From an uncultured bacterium (GTDB taxonomy: Bacteria > Bacteroidota > Bacteroidia > Bacteroidales > UBA932): 64,000 nt of DNA. Both the position numbers and the translations under genes were made by a program. Each line of letters opens with the position of its first letter. The first letter of the stretch is position 1. This document shows positions 1 through 8,480 of the stretch, piece after piece. The stretch is from NCBI GenBank assembly GCA_949300025.1, contig CASGCS010000019.1, positions 124,001 to 188,000 of the forward strand, given 5' to 3'. The notes beneath the pieces are model-generated. The model made no database searches, was not told the origin of the DNA, and saw only the letters and a list, made by a program, of their open reading frames with translations.

Positions 1-623
1 AGCTCTGCAGAAGAGGCTATCGGGTGACAGACCTTGAAACAGGAACACAACTTGACATAGACAACAAATATATCATGTCTCCCAAAGATTTGTGTACCAT
101 TGAATTCATAGACAAAATGGCTCAGGCTGGCGTCAGTGTCTTCAAAATTGAAGGAAGGGCCCGCAGTGCAGAATATGTAAAGAAAGTGGCATCGGCCTAC
201 AGAAAGGCGGCAGATGCCGTTGAGGAAGGGCGTTTCACGCCCCAACTTGGAAGTTTACTCAAGGCAGAACTGGAACAGGTATTCAACAGAGGGTTCTGGG
301 ACGGGTACTACCAGGGCGCCAGACTTGGAGAATGGAGCAGTGTCTACGGCAACAAGGCAACACGCAAGAAAACATATATAGGAAAGATTACCAACTATTT
401 TTCCAATATAGGGGTAGCAGAGGTACTCATAGAGACAGGCACTCTTTCCGTTGGAAACAATATTCTCATAATAGGGCCGTCGACAGGGGTGGCAGAGATG
501 AAGATTCCTGAAATCAGGGTGGAACTCAAACCTGTGGAAAGAGCCGGAAAAGGCGTCTGTTCAATTCCGGTAAAGGAAAAACTGCGCCGCTCAGACAAAG
601 TATACCTTTTCGAAGAGGCCTGA
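1..623 (+). CDS. U32 family peptidase-like protein, C-terminal part (cut by window edge)
   Basis: The reading frame is already open at the left edge (codons in phase with base 3), so the true start lies upstream. The GTG at 24 is an internal valine codon. Visible family signatures are the DNKYIMSPKDLC stretch and the KIEGRARS stretch, both typical of U32 'collagenase-like' proteins. Bacterial members such as TrhP act in tRNA 5-hydroxyuridine formation, so a tRNA- or rRNA-modification role is more likely than proteolysis. The C-terminal part forms a beta-rich domain as in other long U32 proteins. It converges with lepA, with about 24 bp between the two stop codons. The family call is firm; the exact substrate is inference. 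Confidence 0.85.
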   Translation, partial: LCRRGYRVTDLETGTQLDIDNKYIMSPKDLCTIEFIDKMAQAGVSVFKIEGRARSAEYVKKVASAYRKAADAVEEGRFTPQLGSLLKAELEQVFNRGFWDGYYQGARLGEWSSVYGNKATRKKTYIGKITNYFSNIGVAEVLIETGTLSVGNNILIIGPSTGVAEMKIPEIRVELKPVERAGKGVCSIPVKEKLRRSDKVYLFEEA

Positions 624-647
624 TCATGCAGCCGTTGCCCGCAAGTG

Positions 648-2435
648 TCAGTCGAGTTTGAGCACTGCCATAAAGGCGCTCTGGGGAACCTCGACATTTC
701 CTACCTGCCTCATGCGGCGTTTGCCACGCTTCTGTTTTTCCAGCAGTTTTCTTTTACGGGTAATGTCTCCTCCGTAACATTTTGCAGTCACGTCTTTCCT
801 TACAGCCTTGACTGTCTCGCGTGCAATTATTTTTGCGCCTATCGCAGCCTGAATTGCAATATCGAACTGCTGGCGGGGTATAAGTTCCTTCAACTTCTCG
901 CACATCCTGCGTCCGAAATCATATGCATGGTCACGATGTATTAGGCTTGAAAGCGCATCTACCTGTTCACCGTTAAGCAGTATATCCAGCTTTACAAGGT
1001 CTGAGTCGCGGTAATCTATGATATGATAGTCGAACGAGGCATACCCTTTCGATATCGACTTGAGCTTGTCGTAAAAGTCAAAGACAATCTCCGCAAGAGG
1101 AATGTCGAAATTGAGTTCAACCCTGTCGCTGGTTAAAAAGTGCTGGCTTACCAGCAGCCCGCGTTTGTCGAGGCACAATTTCATTATGGCCCCGAAAAAT
1201 TCGCTTTTCGAGATAACCTGCGCCCTTATGTACGGCTCCTCTATATAATCTATGAGGGTGATTGCAGGCAAACCGCTTGGATTATGCACATCCAGAACCT
1301 CCCCCTGCGTGGTGTGCACCTTATATGAAACGTTGGGAACGGTTGTTATGCAATCCATGTTGAACTCCCTGAAAAGCCTCTCCTGCACTATCTCAAGATG
1401 GAGCAGTCCCAAAAAACCGCAACGGAAACCGAATCCGAGCGCCAGTGAAGATTCAGGCTCGAAGACAAGTGAAGCATCGTTCAGCCTCAGTTTTTCCAAA
1501 GAGGCCCGCAGATCTTCATACTCATCGCTTTCAATTGGATAGACTCCTGCAAATACCATCGGTTTTACCTCCTCGAAGCCTGCTATGGCCGTCTCGCACG
1601 GTTCACTGCATTTGGTAATGGTATCTCCCACCTTTACCTCAACGGCGCTCTTTATTCCCGAAATAATGTATCCTACATCCCCTGTAGCAATCTCATCCTT
1701 TGGGCACAGCCTCATTCTCAATACTCCCACCTCTTCTGCTACATACTCCTTGCCGGTATTGAAAAATTTTACCTTGTCGCCCTTGCGGACAGATCCGTTC
1801 ACAACCTTGAAATAGGCGATTATTCCGCGGAACGAATTGAATACCGAATCAAATATCAATGCCTGCAGCGGTTTGGAAGGATCTCCAACAGGTGCGGGAA
1901 TCCTCTCCACTATTGCCTCCAGTATCTGCGGCACACCCTCGCCTGTCTTGCCGCTTGCCAGCAGGACCTCCTCCTCCTTGCACCCTAGTAACTCTACAAC
2001 CTGGTCTCTGACCACATCCACCATTGCGGCATCCATATCTATCTTGTTCAGAACCGGAATTATCTCCAAATTATGGTTAATTGCCAGATAGAGATTGGAT
2101 ATGGTCTGCGCCTGGATTCCCTGTGTGGCATCCACTACAAGAAGCGCCCCTTCGCATGAGGCTATGGCTCTTGAAACTTCGTATGAAAAGTCTACATGGC
2201 CCGGGGTGTCTATAAGGTTCAGGACATATTTCTCTCCCCTGTACCCGTATTCCATCTGGATGGCATGGCTTTTTATCGTTATGCCCTTTTCCTTCTCCAA
2301 ATCCATGGAATCGAGAACCTGGTTCTCCATTTCACGCGCCGAAAGGGTATTTGTAGCCTCCAGCAGCCTGTCGGCAAGAGTGCTCTTGCCATGGTCTATA
2401 TGAGCGATAATGCAAAAATTCCGGATATTTTTCAT
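648..2435 (-). CDS. lepA: Elongation factor 4 (LepA) GTPase
   Basis: The protein is 595 residues, normal for LepA. The G1 motif AHIDHGKST lies at about residues 11-19, followed by the DTPGHVDF G3 motif with its catalytic His and an NKID G4 motif. The LepA-specific C-terminal domain ends in basic residues followed by a conserved tail. LepA is a ribosome-associated translational GTPase that acts during initiation or stalled elongation. The ATG start sits right before the first beta strand, as in the family. The gene lies 21 bp downstream of the YeiH-like gene on the same strand, so the two are probably co-transcribed. Confidence 0.97.
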   Translation of the reverse strand: MKNIRNFCIIAHIDHGKSTLADRLLEATNTLSAREMENQVLDSMDLEKEKGITIKSHAIQMEYGYRGEKYVLNLIDTPGHVDFSYEVSRAIASCEGALLVVDATQGIQAQTISNLYLAINHNLEIIPVLNKIDMDAAMVDVVRDQVVELLGCKEEEVLLASGKTGEGVPQILEAIVERIPAPVGDPSKPLQALIFDSVFNSFRGIIAYFKVVNGSVRKGDKVKFFNTGKEYVAEEVGVLRMRLCPKDEIATGDVGYIISGIKSAVEVKVGDTITKCSEPCETAIAGFEEVKPMVFAGVYPIESDEYEDLRASLEKLRLNDASLVFEPESSLALGFGFRCGFLGLLHLEIVQERLFREFNMDCITTVPNVSYKVHTTQGEVLDVHNPSGLPAITLIDYIEEPYIRAQVISKSEFFGAIMKLCLDKRGLLVSQHFLTSDRVELNFDIPLAEIVFDFYDKLKSISKGYASFDYHIIDYRDSDLVKLDILLNGEQVDALSSLIHRDHAYDFGRRMCEKLKELIPRQQFDIAIQAAIGAKIIARETVKAVRKDVTAKCYGGDITRKRKLLEKQKRGKRRMRQVGNVEVPQSAFMAVLKLD

Positions 2436-2456
2436 GGTGCAAAGATAGTCATTTTA

Positions 2457-3479
2457 TCAAAGCAGCGGACCCAGAAACCTGGCAAGCAGATAACCGCCGC
2501 CCATCAGCCATATAAAAAGAAGCGCAGCGAGCAGAAAGGGCTTGGCTCCCGCCTGCCTGAACTTCTCGATACTTGTTTCGGCGCCAAGAGCAGTCATGGC
2601 CATTGTCAGCAGAAAAGTATCGAACCCGTTGATGAAGGCAACAACTGAAAATGGCAACAGGTTCAATGAATTGAACCCGATTACAGCTATAAAGCCGAAT
2701 GCGAACCACGGGACTGTTATTTTTCTCTTCCCGCTTTTGTCTGCTGCATGTCTGTTTCTTATAAAAAGACTCATTATCAGCAGAACCGGAGCAAGCAGCA
2801 TAACCCGTATCATCTTTACTATGACAGCTGTGTCGGAAATGGTGTCGCCCATGGCATTTCCTGCACCTACGACATGTGCCACCTCGTGCAGCGTGGAACC
2901 CGTATAGACACCCATTTCCGTCTCTTCCAAAGAGAAAAACCCGGAAGAGTAGAGAGCCGGATAGACAAACATTGCAACCGTACCGAATATTACTACAGTC
3001 GAGACCGCCACCGCACTTTTGTAAGGCTGAGGTTTTATAACAGATTCTGCTCCCAAGACGGCGGCAGCACCGCAAATGGCGCTTCCCGTTGCGGTAAGCA
3101 ATGTAATGTCTTTATCCATTTTTAAAAGTTTTCCTAAAGCCAGACCAAGGAAGAGCGTTACGGCTACAATTATCAAGTCTATGACTATCGCTTCCCTGCC
3201 TACTGCTATCACACTCTGGAATGTCAGTCTGAATCCATACAATATGATTCCAAGTCTGAGTATCTGCTTGGAGCAGAATTTTATTCCCGGCACCCATGTA
3301 TCGGGCAAATTATTTCTCAAGGAATTGGCATAAAGCATTCCCAGGATGATGCCGACTATCAGCGGACTTAAAGAAAGGCTTGTTATAAAGCCGGATTCAG
3401 CTATGTAAAACGCAGCACATGAAAATAGTGTCACAAGCAACACTCCATGCAGCATACTTTTCCTCGATTCAGAAGCCAT
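2457..3479 (-). CDS. YeiH/UPF0324 family membrane transporter (putative sulfate exporter family)
   Basis: This 340-residue protein is almost entirely hydrophobic, with about ten membrane segments. It carries family features such as the PLIVGIILGMLYAN and LRLGIILYGFRL segments. YeiH-type proteins are inner-membrane transporters annotated as putative sulfate exporters; the substrate is not established. The gene is first in an apparent two-gene operon with lepA. It is divergent from the transketolase genes across a 118-bp spacer that holds promoter-like sequences for both directions. Family membership is clear; the transported substrate cannot be read from the sequence. Confidence 0.85.
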   Translation of the reverse strand: MASESRKSMLHGVLLVTLFSCAAFYIAESGFITSLSLSPLIVGIILGMLYANSLRNNLPDTWVPGIKFCSKQILRLGIILYGFRLTFQSVIAVGREAIVIDLIIVAVTLFLGLALGKLLKMDKDITLLTATGSAICGAAAVLGAESVIKPQPYKSAVAVSTVVIFGTVAMFVYPALYSSGFFSLEETEMGVYTGSTLHEVAHVVGAGNAMGDTISDTAVIVKMIRVMLLAPVLLIMSLFIRNRHAADKSGKRKITVPWFAFGFIAVIGFNSLNLLPFSVVAFINGFDTFLLTMAMTALGAETSIEKFRQAGAKPFLLAALLFIWLMGGGYLLARFLGPLL

Positions 3480-3526
3480 TATCCGGTAATTTATTGAAAA
3501 TTAACTCCATTGTTAAAATAAAGGCG

Positions 3527-3534
3527 CAAAGATA
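3527..3534 (-). promoter_or_regulatory. Candidate -7 element for the YeiH-lepA operon
   Basis: Read on the minus strand this is TATCTTTG, an exact match to the Bacteroidetes -7 consensus TAnnTTTG, about 48 bp before the ATG. No convincing TTTG -33 element lies 19-21 bp upstream of it, so the call is tentative. Confidence 0.35.
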
Positions 3535-3540
3535 AAAGAT

Positions 3541-3571
3541 TTTGCCTTTTCTTTAAAAAAAACTACATTTG
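3541..3571 (+). promoter_or_regulatory. Bacteroidetes-type promoter of the transketolase operon
   Basis: TTTG at 3541-3544 is followed by 19 bp and then TACATTTG at 3564-3571. Both elements match the Bacteroidetes housekeeping consensus (TTTG and TAnnTTTG, spacing 19-21 bp). The start codon at 3598 is 26 bp downstream, leaving room for a short leader. No Shine-Dalgarno is evident. Confidence 0.6.
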
Positions 3572-3597
3572 CTATACGGAAACCAATCTTTTTTACA

Positions 3598-4446
3598 ATG
3601 CAACAAATACAAGACCTCAAGAATATAGCCTCTCAGGTCAGAAGGGATATAATCAGGATGGTAACCCTGGCACAGAGCGGCCACCCGGGAGGAAGTCTAA
3701 GCAGCACCGATTTTGTAACAGCCCTGTTTTTCAAAGAGTTGAACTGTTCTGCAAAAACCTGGAGAAAAGACGGCAAGGGAAATGACATGTTTTTTCTCTC
3801 CGCAGGCCACATGACTCCGATGTATTACAGCATCCTGGCCAGAGCCGGGTATTTCCCCGTAAAGGAACTTGCCTCGTTCAGGAGACTTGGCAGCAGGCTC
3901 CAGGGGCATCCCTCCACTGAAATGAATCTGCCCGGTGTACATTGCGCCTCAGGCTCGCTTGGACAGGGGCTGTCGGTTGCAACGGGAGCCGCCCTTGCAA
4001 AGAGGGCCAACGGAGAAGACAACTTCGTATATGTCCTTGTTGGAGACGGAGAGAGCGAAGAGGGGCAGATATGGGAAGCCGCAATGTTTGCAGCACACAA
4101 CAAGGTAAATAATCTTATCGCCATTACAGACTGGAACAAGCAGCAGATTGACGGCAATGTAGACGATGTCGCAGGTCTTGGCGACCTTCAGGCAAAATGG
4201 AAGGCATTCGGCTGGGAGACAATAGTGGCGGACGGCCACGATTTCACCTCCATTCTCGACGCCTGTTCGAGCGCACGCAAATCTGCCCGTGAAAACAACT
4301 CCCCTGTCATGATTCTCATGAAGACATGCATGGGAAAAGGAGTGGATTTCATGGAGGGGACATGCGAATGGCACGGAAAGGCCCCTAAGCCCGATTTGGC
4401 CGAAAAGGCTCTTGCCCAGTTGGAAGAGACTCTGGGAGATTTTTAA
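3598..4446 (+). CDS. Transketolase, N-terminal (thiamine diphosphate) subunit
   Basis: This 282-residue protein matches only the N-terminal pyrophosphate-binding half of transketolase. The ThDP motif is visible as GDGESEEGQ, followed about 25 residues later by an Asn in the TDWNKQ segment. With the next gene it forms a split transketolase, which interconverts pentose and triose/hexose phosphates in the non-oxidative pentose phosphate pathway. The C-terminal subunit starts 24 bp downstream. Two-gene transketolases are common in anaerobes and archaea. Alternative ThDP enzymes such as DXPS are unlikely given the overall match. Confidence 0.92.
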   Translation: MQQIQDLKNIASQVRRDIIRMVTLAQSGHPGGSLSSTDFVTALFFKELNCSAKTWRKDGKGNDMFFLSAGHMTPMYYSILARAGYFPVKELASFRRLGSRLQGHPSTEMNLPGVHCASGSLGQGLSVATGAALAKRANGEDNFVYVLVGDGESEEGQIWEAAMFAAHNKVNNLIAITDWNKQQIDGNVDDVAGLGDLQAKWKAFGWETIVADGHDFTSILDACSSARKSARENNSPVMILMKTCMGKGVDFMEGTCEWHGKAPKPDLAEKALAQLEETLGDF

Positions 4447-4470
4447 TTATCCATTCAAAAAAGCATAGAG

Positions 4471-5424
4471 ATGACAACATATACCAACAGCGGAAATAAA
4501 GATACAAGGTCTGGATTCGGAGCCGGGCTTTACGAGGCAGGAGAGAAAAACAACAATATCATGGCACTTTGCGCAGACCTTACCGGGTCGCTCAAAATGG
4601 ATGCCTTTGCAAAAGCCTTTCCCGACCGTTTTTTTGAAGCAGGAATAGCGGAAGCCAACATGGTAGGCACAGCTGCCGGGCTTGCCCTGAGCGGCAAATG
4701 CGTTTTCGCAGGCTCGTTTGCTGCATTCGTTACCGGCCGCGTCTACGACCAGATAAGGCAGGTTGTGGCCTACTCCAACACCAATGTGAAAATCTGCGCC
4801 TCACATGCAGGCATAACTTTGGGTGAAGACGGAGCCACCCATCAGATTCTGGAAGACATAGGGCTCATGAAAATGTTGCCCAACATGGTTGTAATAAATC
4901 CTTGCGACTATAACCAGACCAAAGCTGCAACCCTTGCCGTAGCGGAATACGAAGGGCCGGTATATCTGAGGTTCGGAAGGCCGTCCGTTCCCAATTTCAC
5001 ACCGGAAGGAATGAAGTTTGAAATAGGAAAGGCGCTCACCCTTTCCGAAGGCAGCGACGTTACACTCTTTGCAACCGGGCATCTGGTATGGGAAGCGCTG
5101 GAAGCATGCAAGGCTCTGGAACAGGAGGGTATCTCTGCCGAAGTCATAGACATCCATACAATCAAGCCTTTGGACATAGAGAGCATTCTAAACTCCGTTG
5201 CAAAAACCGGAGCCGCAGTCTGCGCCGAGGAGCATCTTGTTGCAGGCGGTCTGGGAGAGAGCATCGCCCAGACACTTGTTACCCGCCACCCTGTTCCCAT
5301 GGAGTTTGTTGCAATAGACGACAGGTTCGGACAGAGCGGAACACCGGCAGAACTTATGAAAAGCTACGGACTGGATGCCGCACATATTGTTGAAGCAGCA
5401 AAAAAAGCCATCTCCAGAAAATAG
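4471..5424 (+). CDS. Transketolase, C-terminal (pyrimidine-binding) subunit
   Basis: This 317-residue protein has the pyrimidine-binding domain, including the segment FFEAGIAEANMVG with the catalytic Glu that activates ThDP, and then the transketolase C-terminal domain (about 190-310). It is the partner of the preceding N-terminal subunit and should form the active heterotetramer with it in the cytoplasm. The stop codon TAG at 5422-5424 is directly abutted by the ATG of the sigma factor gene, which suggests one transcript and possibly translational coupling. Confidence 0.92.
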   Translation: MTTYTNSGNKDTRSGFGAGLYEAGEKNNNIMALCADLTGSLKMDAFAKAFPDRFFEAGIAEANMVGTAAGLALSGKCVFAGSFAAFVTGRVYDQIRQVVAYSNTNVKICASHAGITLGEDGATHQILEDIGLMKMLPNMVVINPCDYNQTKAATLAVAEYEGPVYLRFGRPSVPNFTPEGMKFEIGKALTLSEGSDVTLFATGHLVWEALEACKALEQEGISAEVIDIHTIKPLDIESILNSVAKTGAAVCAEEHLVAGGLGESIAQTLVTRHPVPMEFVAIDDRFGQSGTPAELMKSYGLDAAHIVEAAKKAISRK

Positions 5425-5970
5425 ATGGCAGACGAAAAGCAAATACTGGAACTATACAGGCAGGAAGGGAAGGAGGAGCTTGCCTTCAATCTGATTGTAA
5501 GAGAATACAGCGAAAGGCTCTACTGGCACATACGCGAACTTGTATGTACACATGAAGACGCCGATGATTTGCTTCAAACCACTTTTATACGGGTATGGAA
5601 AGGGCTGCCTACCTTCAGGGAGGAGTCCAACCTCTATACCTGGCTCTACAGGATAGCGACGAACGAAGCCCTGACTTTCCTGAAAAAGAGACGTATAGCG
5701 AAATTCCTGCTCTTGGGCAACTATACAACCGCCCTGGAGAACAGGCTGAAGGCAGACCCTTCATTCGATGGAGACAGACTTCAGATTGCAATCAGAAGGG
5801 AAATTCTCAAACTCCCCGACAAGCAGAGAGCCGTTTTTTCTCTCCGCTATTTTCAGGAGTTGAAATATGAGGAGATTTCGCAGATAATGAATACATCGGT
5901 AGGAGCATTGAAGGCCTCCTATCACCTCGCCTGCCAAAAAATTAGAAAGGCATTGGAGGAGCAATTTTAA
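5425..5970 (+). CDS. RNA polymerase sigma factor, sigma-70 ECF subfamily
   Basis: This 181-residue protein has sigma region 2 (about 25-95, including EDADDLLQTTFIRVWKG and the tryptophan-rich YTWLYRIATNEAL) and region 4 (about 120-175, ending in a helix-turn-helix around EEISQIMNTSVGALK). There is no region 1 or 3, so it is an extracytoplasmic-function sigma factor. It directly abuts the transketolase gene and is followed by a single-span membrane protein and a secreted protein. This order suggests a sigma, anti-sigma and sensor-type module. The regulon cannot be read from this window. Confidence 0.92.
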   Translation: MADEKQILELYRQEGKEELAFNLIVREYSERLYWHIRELVCTHEDADDLLQTTFIRVWKGLPTFREESNLYTWLYRIATNEALTFLKKRRIAKFLLLGNYTTALENRLKADPSFDGDRLQIAIRREILKLPDKQRAVFSLRYFQELKYEEISQIMNTSVGALKASYHLACQKIRKALEEQF

Positions 5971-6042
5971 ACTTAAACTTAAAACTTTCATATTCTGATT
6001 AATCTTTTTTAAGAAAAGAGAGTCTAAGAGTAAAACATCATT

Positions 6043-6489
6043 ATGAACAGCAGAAAAAATATAGAAAATATTTTACCGAAAAGGTTCCCATACAAGGTTC
6101 CCGACGGTTATTTTTCTGCTATGGAAGATGAACTGGCAAGAAAAATCAAGGCCGGCGACGAGTTTCAGCGCAACTCGCTGCTTGCAAAACTGAAACCGGC
6201 CATTGCGCTTGCTGCAACATTCGCCCTCATCTTCGGGCTGGGCTTTGGCGTAATGAACCTTACAAAGGGGCTCGGAAGGGCCGGATATGCTCCGGAACTC
6301 GCTTCTGAAATGGACAGCATCGTAAGGCAGGAGGTGGAGGAGGCCTCTCTGATAGAGACATTGGAACATTTTTACGGCCAGAGGCAGCAGGAAGACACCC
6401 TTGCCATAAACATTGGATTGGAAGAGGAACTGATAGATGACTACCTCCTCTCCGAAATCAGTCTGGTTTCACTTTTATCATTCGAATAA
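6043..6489 (+). CDS. Putative membrane-anchored anti-sigma-like protein
   Basis: I do not recognise a named family. The 148-residue protein has a polar N-terminal part, with a PYKVPDGYF motif near residues 18-26 often seen in short Bacteroidetes proteins next to ECF sigma genes. One membrane segment follows at about residues 50-70. The C-terminal part is acidic, would lie in the periplasm, and ends in a hydrophobic tail. Topology and position right after an ECF sigma gene suggest an anti-sigma factor. This is inference from context. Confidence 0.6.
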   Translation: MNSRKNIENILPKRFPYKVPDGYFSAMEDELARKIKAGDEFQRNSLLAKLKPAIALAATFALIFGLGFGVMNLTKGLGRAGYAPELASEMDSIVRQEVEEASLIETLEHFYGQRQQEDTLAINIGLEEELIDDYLLSEISLVSLLSFE

Positions 6490-6490
6490 C

Positions 6491-7006
6491 ATGAATAACT
6501 GTTTTAAAATCGCATTTCTTGTATCTGCACTTACATTTGTCCTCTTTTCCAGTGCGGCGGCCGGACAGACGCGCCCCTCGAAAGATGCAGACAGGGCGGC
6601 AGCCATGAAAAATGCAAGAGAAGCCTTCATGGCCAACAAAGTGGCTTTCTTTACCAATGCACTTGAACTTACGCCTGAAGAGGCACAGGTTTTCTGGCCT
6701 CTGTATAACGAATTCTGGAACAAAAGAATGTCTGCCCACAGAGAATATATGAGCATACTCAAAAGAATAAACTCCCTTGACGAAGGCAGCTCCGAAAATG
6801 TGGAAAAACTTTCAGACGAATTCGAACGGGCCCTTGCAAAAGAGAGTGAACTTCTGAAAGAGTATTATCCAAAATTCAAGAAGGCTTTGCCTACAGAAAA
6901 GGCGATGAAGATTTTCAATACCGAGGAAAAATTCAAGAGATCACTGTTTAACAGATATAAGAAAAACGCCCCGGCAAAACCGGAGAACGGCAAATTCAGA
7001 AATTAA
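6491..7006 (+). CDS. Secreted helical protein, Spy/CpxP-like in character, function unknown
   Basis: The start chosen is ATG 6491, one base after the previous stop codon, because it gives a clean signal peptide (about residues 1-24, ending near SSAAAGQ). An upstream in-frame start at 6437 would run through the preceding gene. The mature protein of about 147 residues is helical and charged, with the segment LTPEEAQVFWPLYNEFWNKR. Such LTPEEA-type periplasmic proteins occur beside ECF sigma factors and can be metal or misfolding sensors. No function is proven. The 3' end overlaps the convergent trmN6 by 11 bp. Confidence 0.7.
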   Translation: MNNCFKIAFLVSALTFVLFSSAAAGQTRPSKDADRAAAMKNAREAFMANKVAFFTNALELTPEEAQVFWPLYNEFWNKRMSAHREYMSILKRINSLDEGSSENVEKLSDEFERALAKESELLKEYYPKFKKALPTEKAMKIFNTEEKFKRSLFNRYKKNAPAKPENGKFRN

Positions 7007-7787
7007 TATAAAACGCTTTTGTAAGTTCTCTGTAAGCATCTGAATATTCACCCTCTTCCATAATGGGAACAACGGATTTCTCCACAATCCCGGAAAGAGA
7101 AGAGGTTTTATCAAGATAACCGAACTCCAATAGAGCACGCTTGGCAGCCTTATTGGAGTTTGTCTTTACGAGAGTCTCCCTGGTCTGCACCAGAACACGT
7201 TCCCCCTCCTTTGCCGCATCATAGAGGAAAGCGGTTTTCCTTTTGAAATCCGCGGCCTCATCCACCGGCAATATCATAGCAAGGCGGCCGCTCGGAGCAA
7301 GCAGATTGGCCACGTTCCTTATAATTACAGATTGTGTAAGGGTATCGTTGTGACGGGCAAGACTTTTCCTGTGGTCGGGGTTTTTCAGCGAGTTTGAAAA
7401 GTAGGGCGGGTTTGAAAATATAAGGTCATATTTCCTTCCGCACTCCAATGCATAAGCCTCGAACGACATATTTATAAGATTCAGTTTCACCCTCTCCCCG
7501 AGCCACTCCACCCTTTTGAAATTATACTCCGCATCCATTGCCGCGAAATTGTCTATCTCGACCGCATCTATCTCGGCTGTCTGCAATCCGGGCATCGGGA
7601 ACCCCATTTCCACCAGACGCTGGGCGGCCATGATTGCCATAACACCGCTGCCTGTCCCTATTTCCAGCATATAACGGTCCAATGGATGCAACTCCATCCA
7701 GGCGGCAAGCAGAACACCGTCGGTATTTACCTTCATTGCGCAGTTGTCCTGCCTTATCACAAATTTTTTGAACCTGAAATCTGCCAT
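6996..7787 (-). CDS. trmN6: tRNA1(Val) (adenine(37)-N6)-methyltransferase
   Basis: This 263-residue class I SAM-dependent methyltransferase has the SAM motif LEIGTGSGVMAI (about 41-52) and the adenine N6-methylase signature SNPPYF (about 126-131). The N-terminal FRFKKFVIRQDNCAMKVNTDGVLL is typical of YfiC/TrmN6, which methylates A37 of tRNA1(Val). The gene starts 3 bp after the lolD stop codon on the same strand, so it probably ends the EF-G2, lolD, trmN6 operon. The last 11 bp overlap the convergent secreted-protein gene. Confidence 0.9.
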   Translation of the reverse strand: MADFRFKKFVIRQDNCAMKVNTDGVLLAAWMELHPLDRYMLEIGTGSGVMAIMAAQRLVEMGFPMPGLQTAEIDAVEIDNFAAMDAEYNFKRVEWLGERVKLNLINMSFEAYALECGRKYDLIFSNPPYFSNSLKNPDHRKSLARHNDTLTQSVIIRNVANLLAPSGRLAMILPVDEAADFKRKTAFLYDAAKEGERVLVQTRETLVKTNSNKAAKRALLEFGYLDKTSSLSGIVEKSVVPIMEEGEYSDAYRELTKAFYINF

Positions 7788-7790
7788 GGA

Positions 7791-8468
7791 CTAAACAAAC
7801 TCCCCGTCGCGCATTTCAAGCATACGGTCGCTTCTTGCCGCCAGTTCCCTGTCGTGCGTGACAATTACGATTGTCTGCCCGAACCTTTCTCTCAAATCAA
7901 AAAAGAGGTTGTGCAGTTCATTTTTCGTCCTGCTGTCGAGATTGCCGGACGGCTCATCTGCAAAAAGCACCGCGGGGTTGTTTATCAGCGCTCTTGCTAT
8001 TGCCACCCGCTGCTGTTCCCCACCGCTCAACTGCGAAGGTCTGTGCGACGCCCTTGCTTCAAGCCCCACGGCGGAGAGAATCTCCATTGCCTTTTCACGT
8101 ACAGCGCGTTCGGTAAGAGTGCTCCGCCTGTCTGCAACGGCAATAAGGGCGGGCATCATTACATTTTCCAGCGCCGTAAACTCCGGCAAAAGGTGATGGA
8201 ACTGAAAGACAAAGCCTATCCGGCTGTTTCTAAAGGCGGAGAGCCTCTTCCCGTCCAATGAGAGAGGCTCTGTTCCGTCTATTTTCAAAGTCCCGCTTTC
8301 AGGCAGGAGCAAGGTCCCCAATATCTGCAAGAGGGTGGATTTTCCCGCTCCGCTGGCGCCGACTATGCTCACGATTTCACCTTTGGCAACTGTAAGGGAA
8401 ATATCTTTCAGCACATGTATATTGCCATAATATTTGTTTATGCCGCAACACTCTATCATAGCACACAT
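7791..8468 (-). CDS. lolD: ABC transporter ATP-binding protein, LolD/MacB type
   Basis: This 225-residue ATPase has a Walker [10 protein letters not shown], an ABC signature [15 protein letters not shown], and a Walker [13 protein letters not shown]. The phrase EPSGNLD and the short length are typical of LolD, which powers release of lipoproteins from the inner membrane with LolC/E. No LolC/E permease is adjacent. A MacB-like permease lies 12 kb away beside mutS. The start could be ATG 8468 or ATG 8459. It lies 12 bp after the EF-G2 stop codon. LolD versus a related MacB-type ATPase is not decided by sequence alone. Confidence 0.85.
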   Translation of the reverse strand: MCAMIECCGINKYYGNIHVLKDISLTVAKGEIVSIVGASGAGKSTLLQILGTLLLPESGTLKIDGTEPLSLDGKRLSAFRNSRIGFVFQFHHLLPEFTALENVMMPALIAVADRRSTLTERAVREKAMEILSAVGLEARASHRPSQLSGGEQQRVAIARALINNPAVLFADEPSGNLDSRTKNELHNLFFDLRERFGQTIVIVTHDRELAARSDRMLEMRDGEFV

Positions 8469-8480
8469 GCCTCCGGAAAA

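Noticed and set aside
24..26. GTG at 24 as start of the U32 gene
   Set aside because: The reading frame is open to the left edge and the family needs a much longer N-terminal part.
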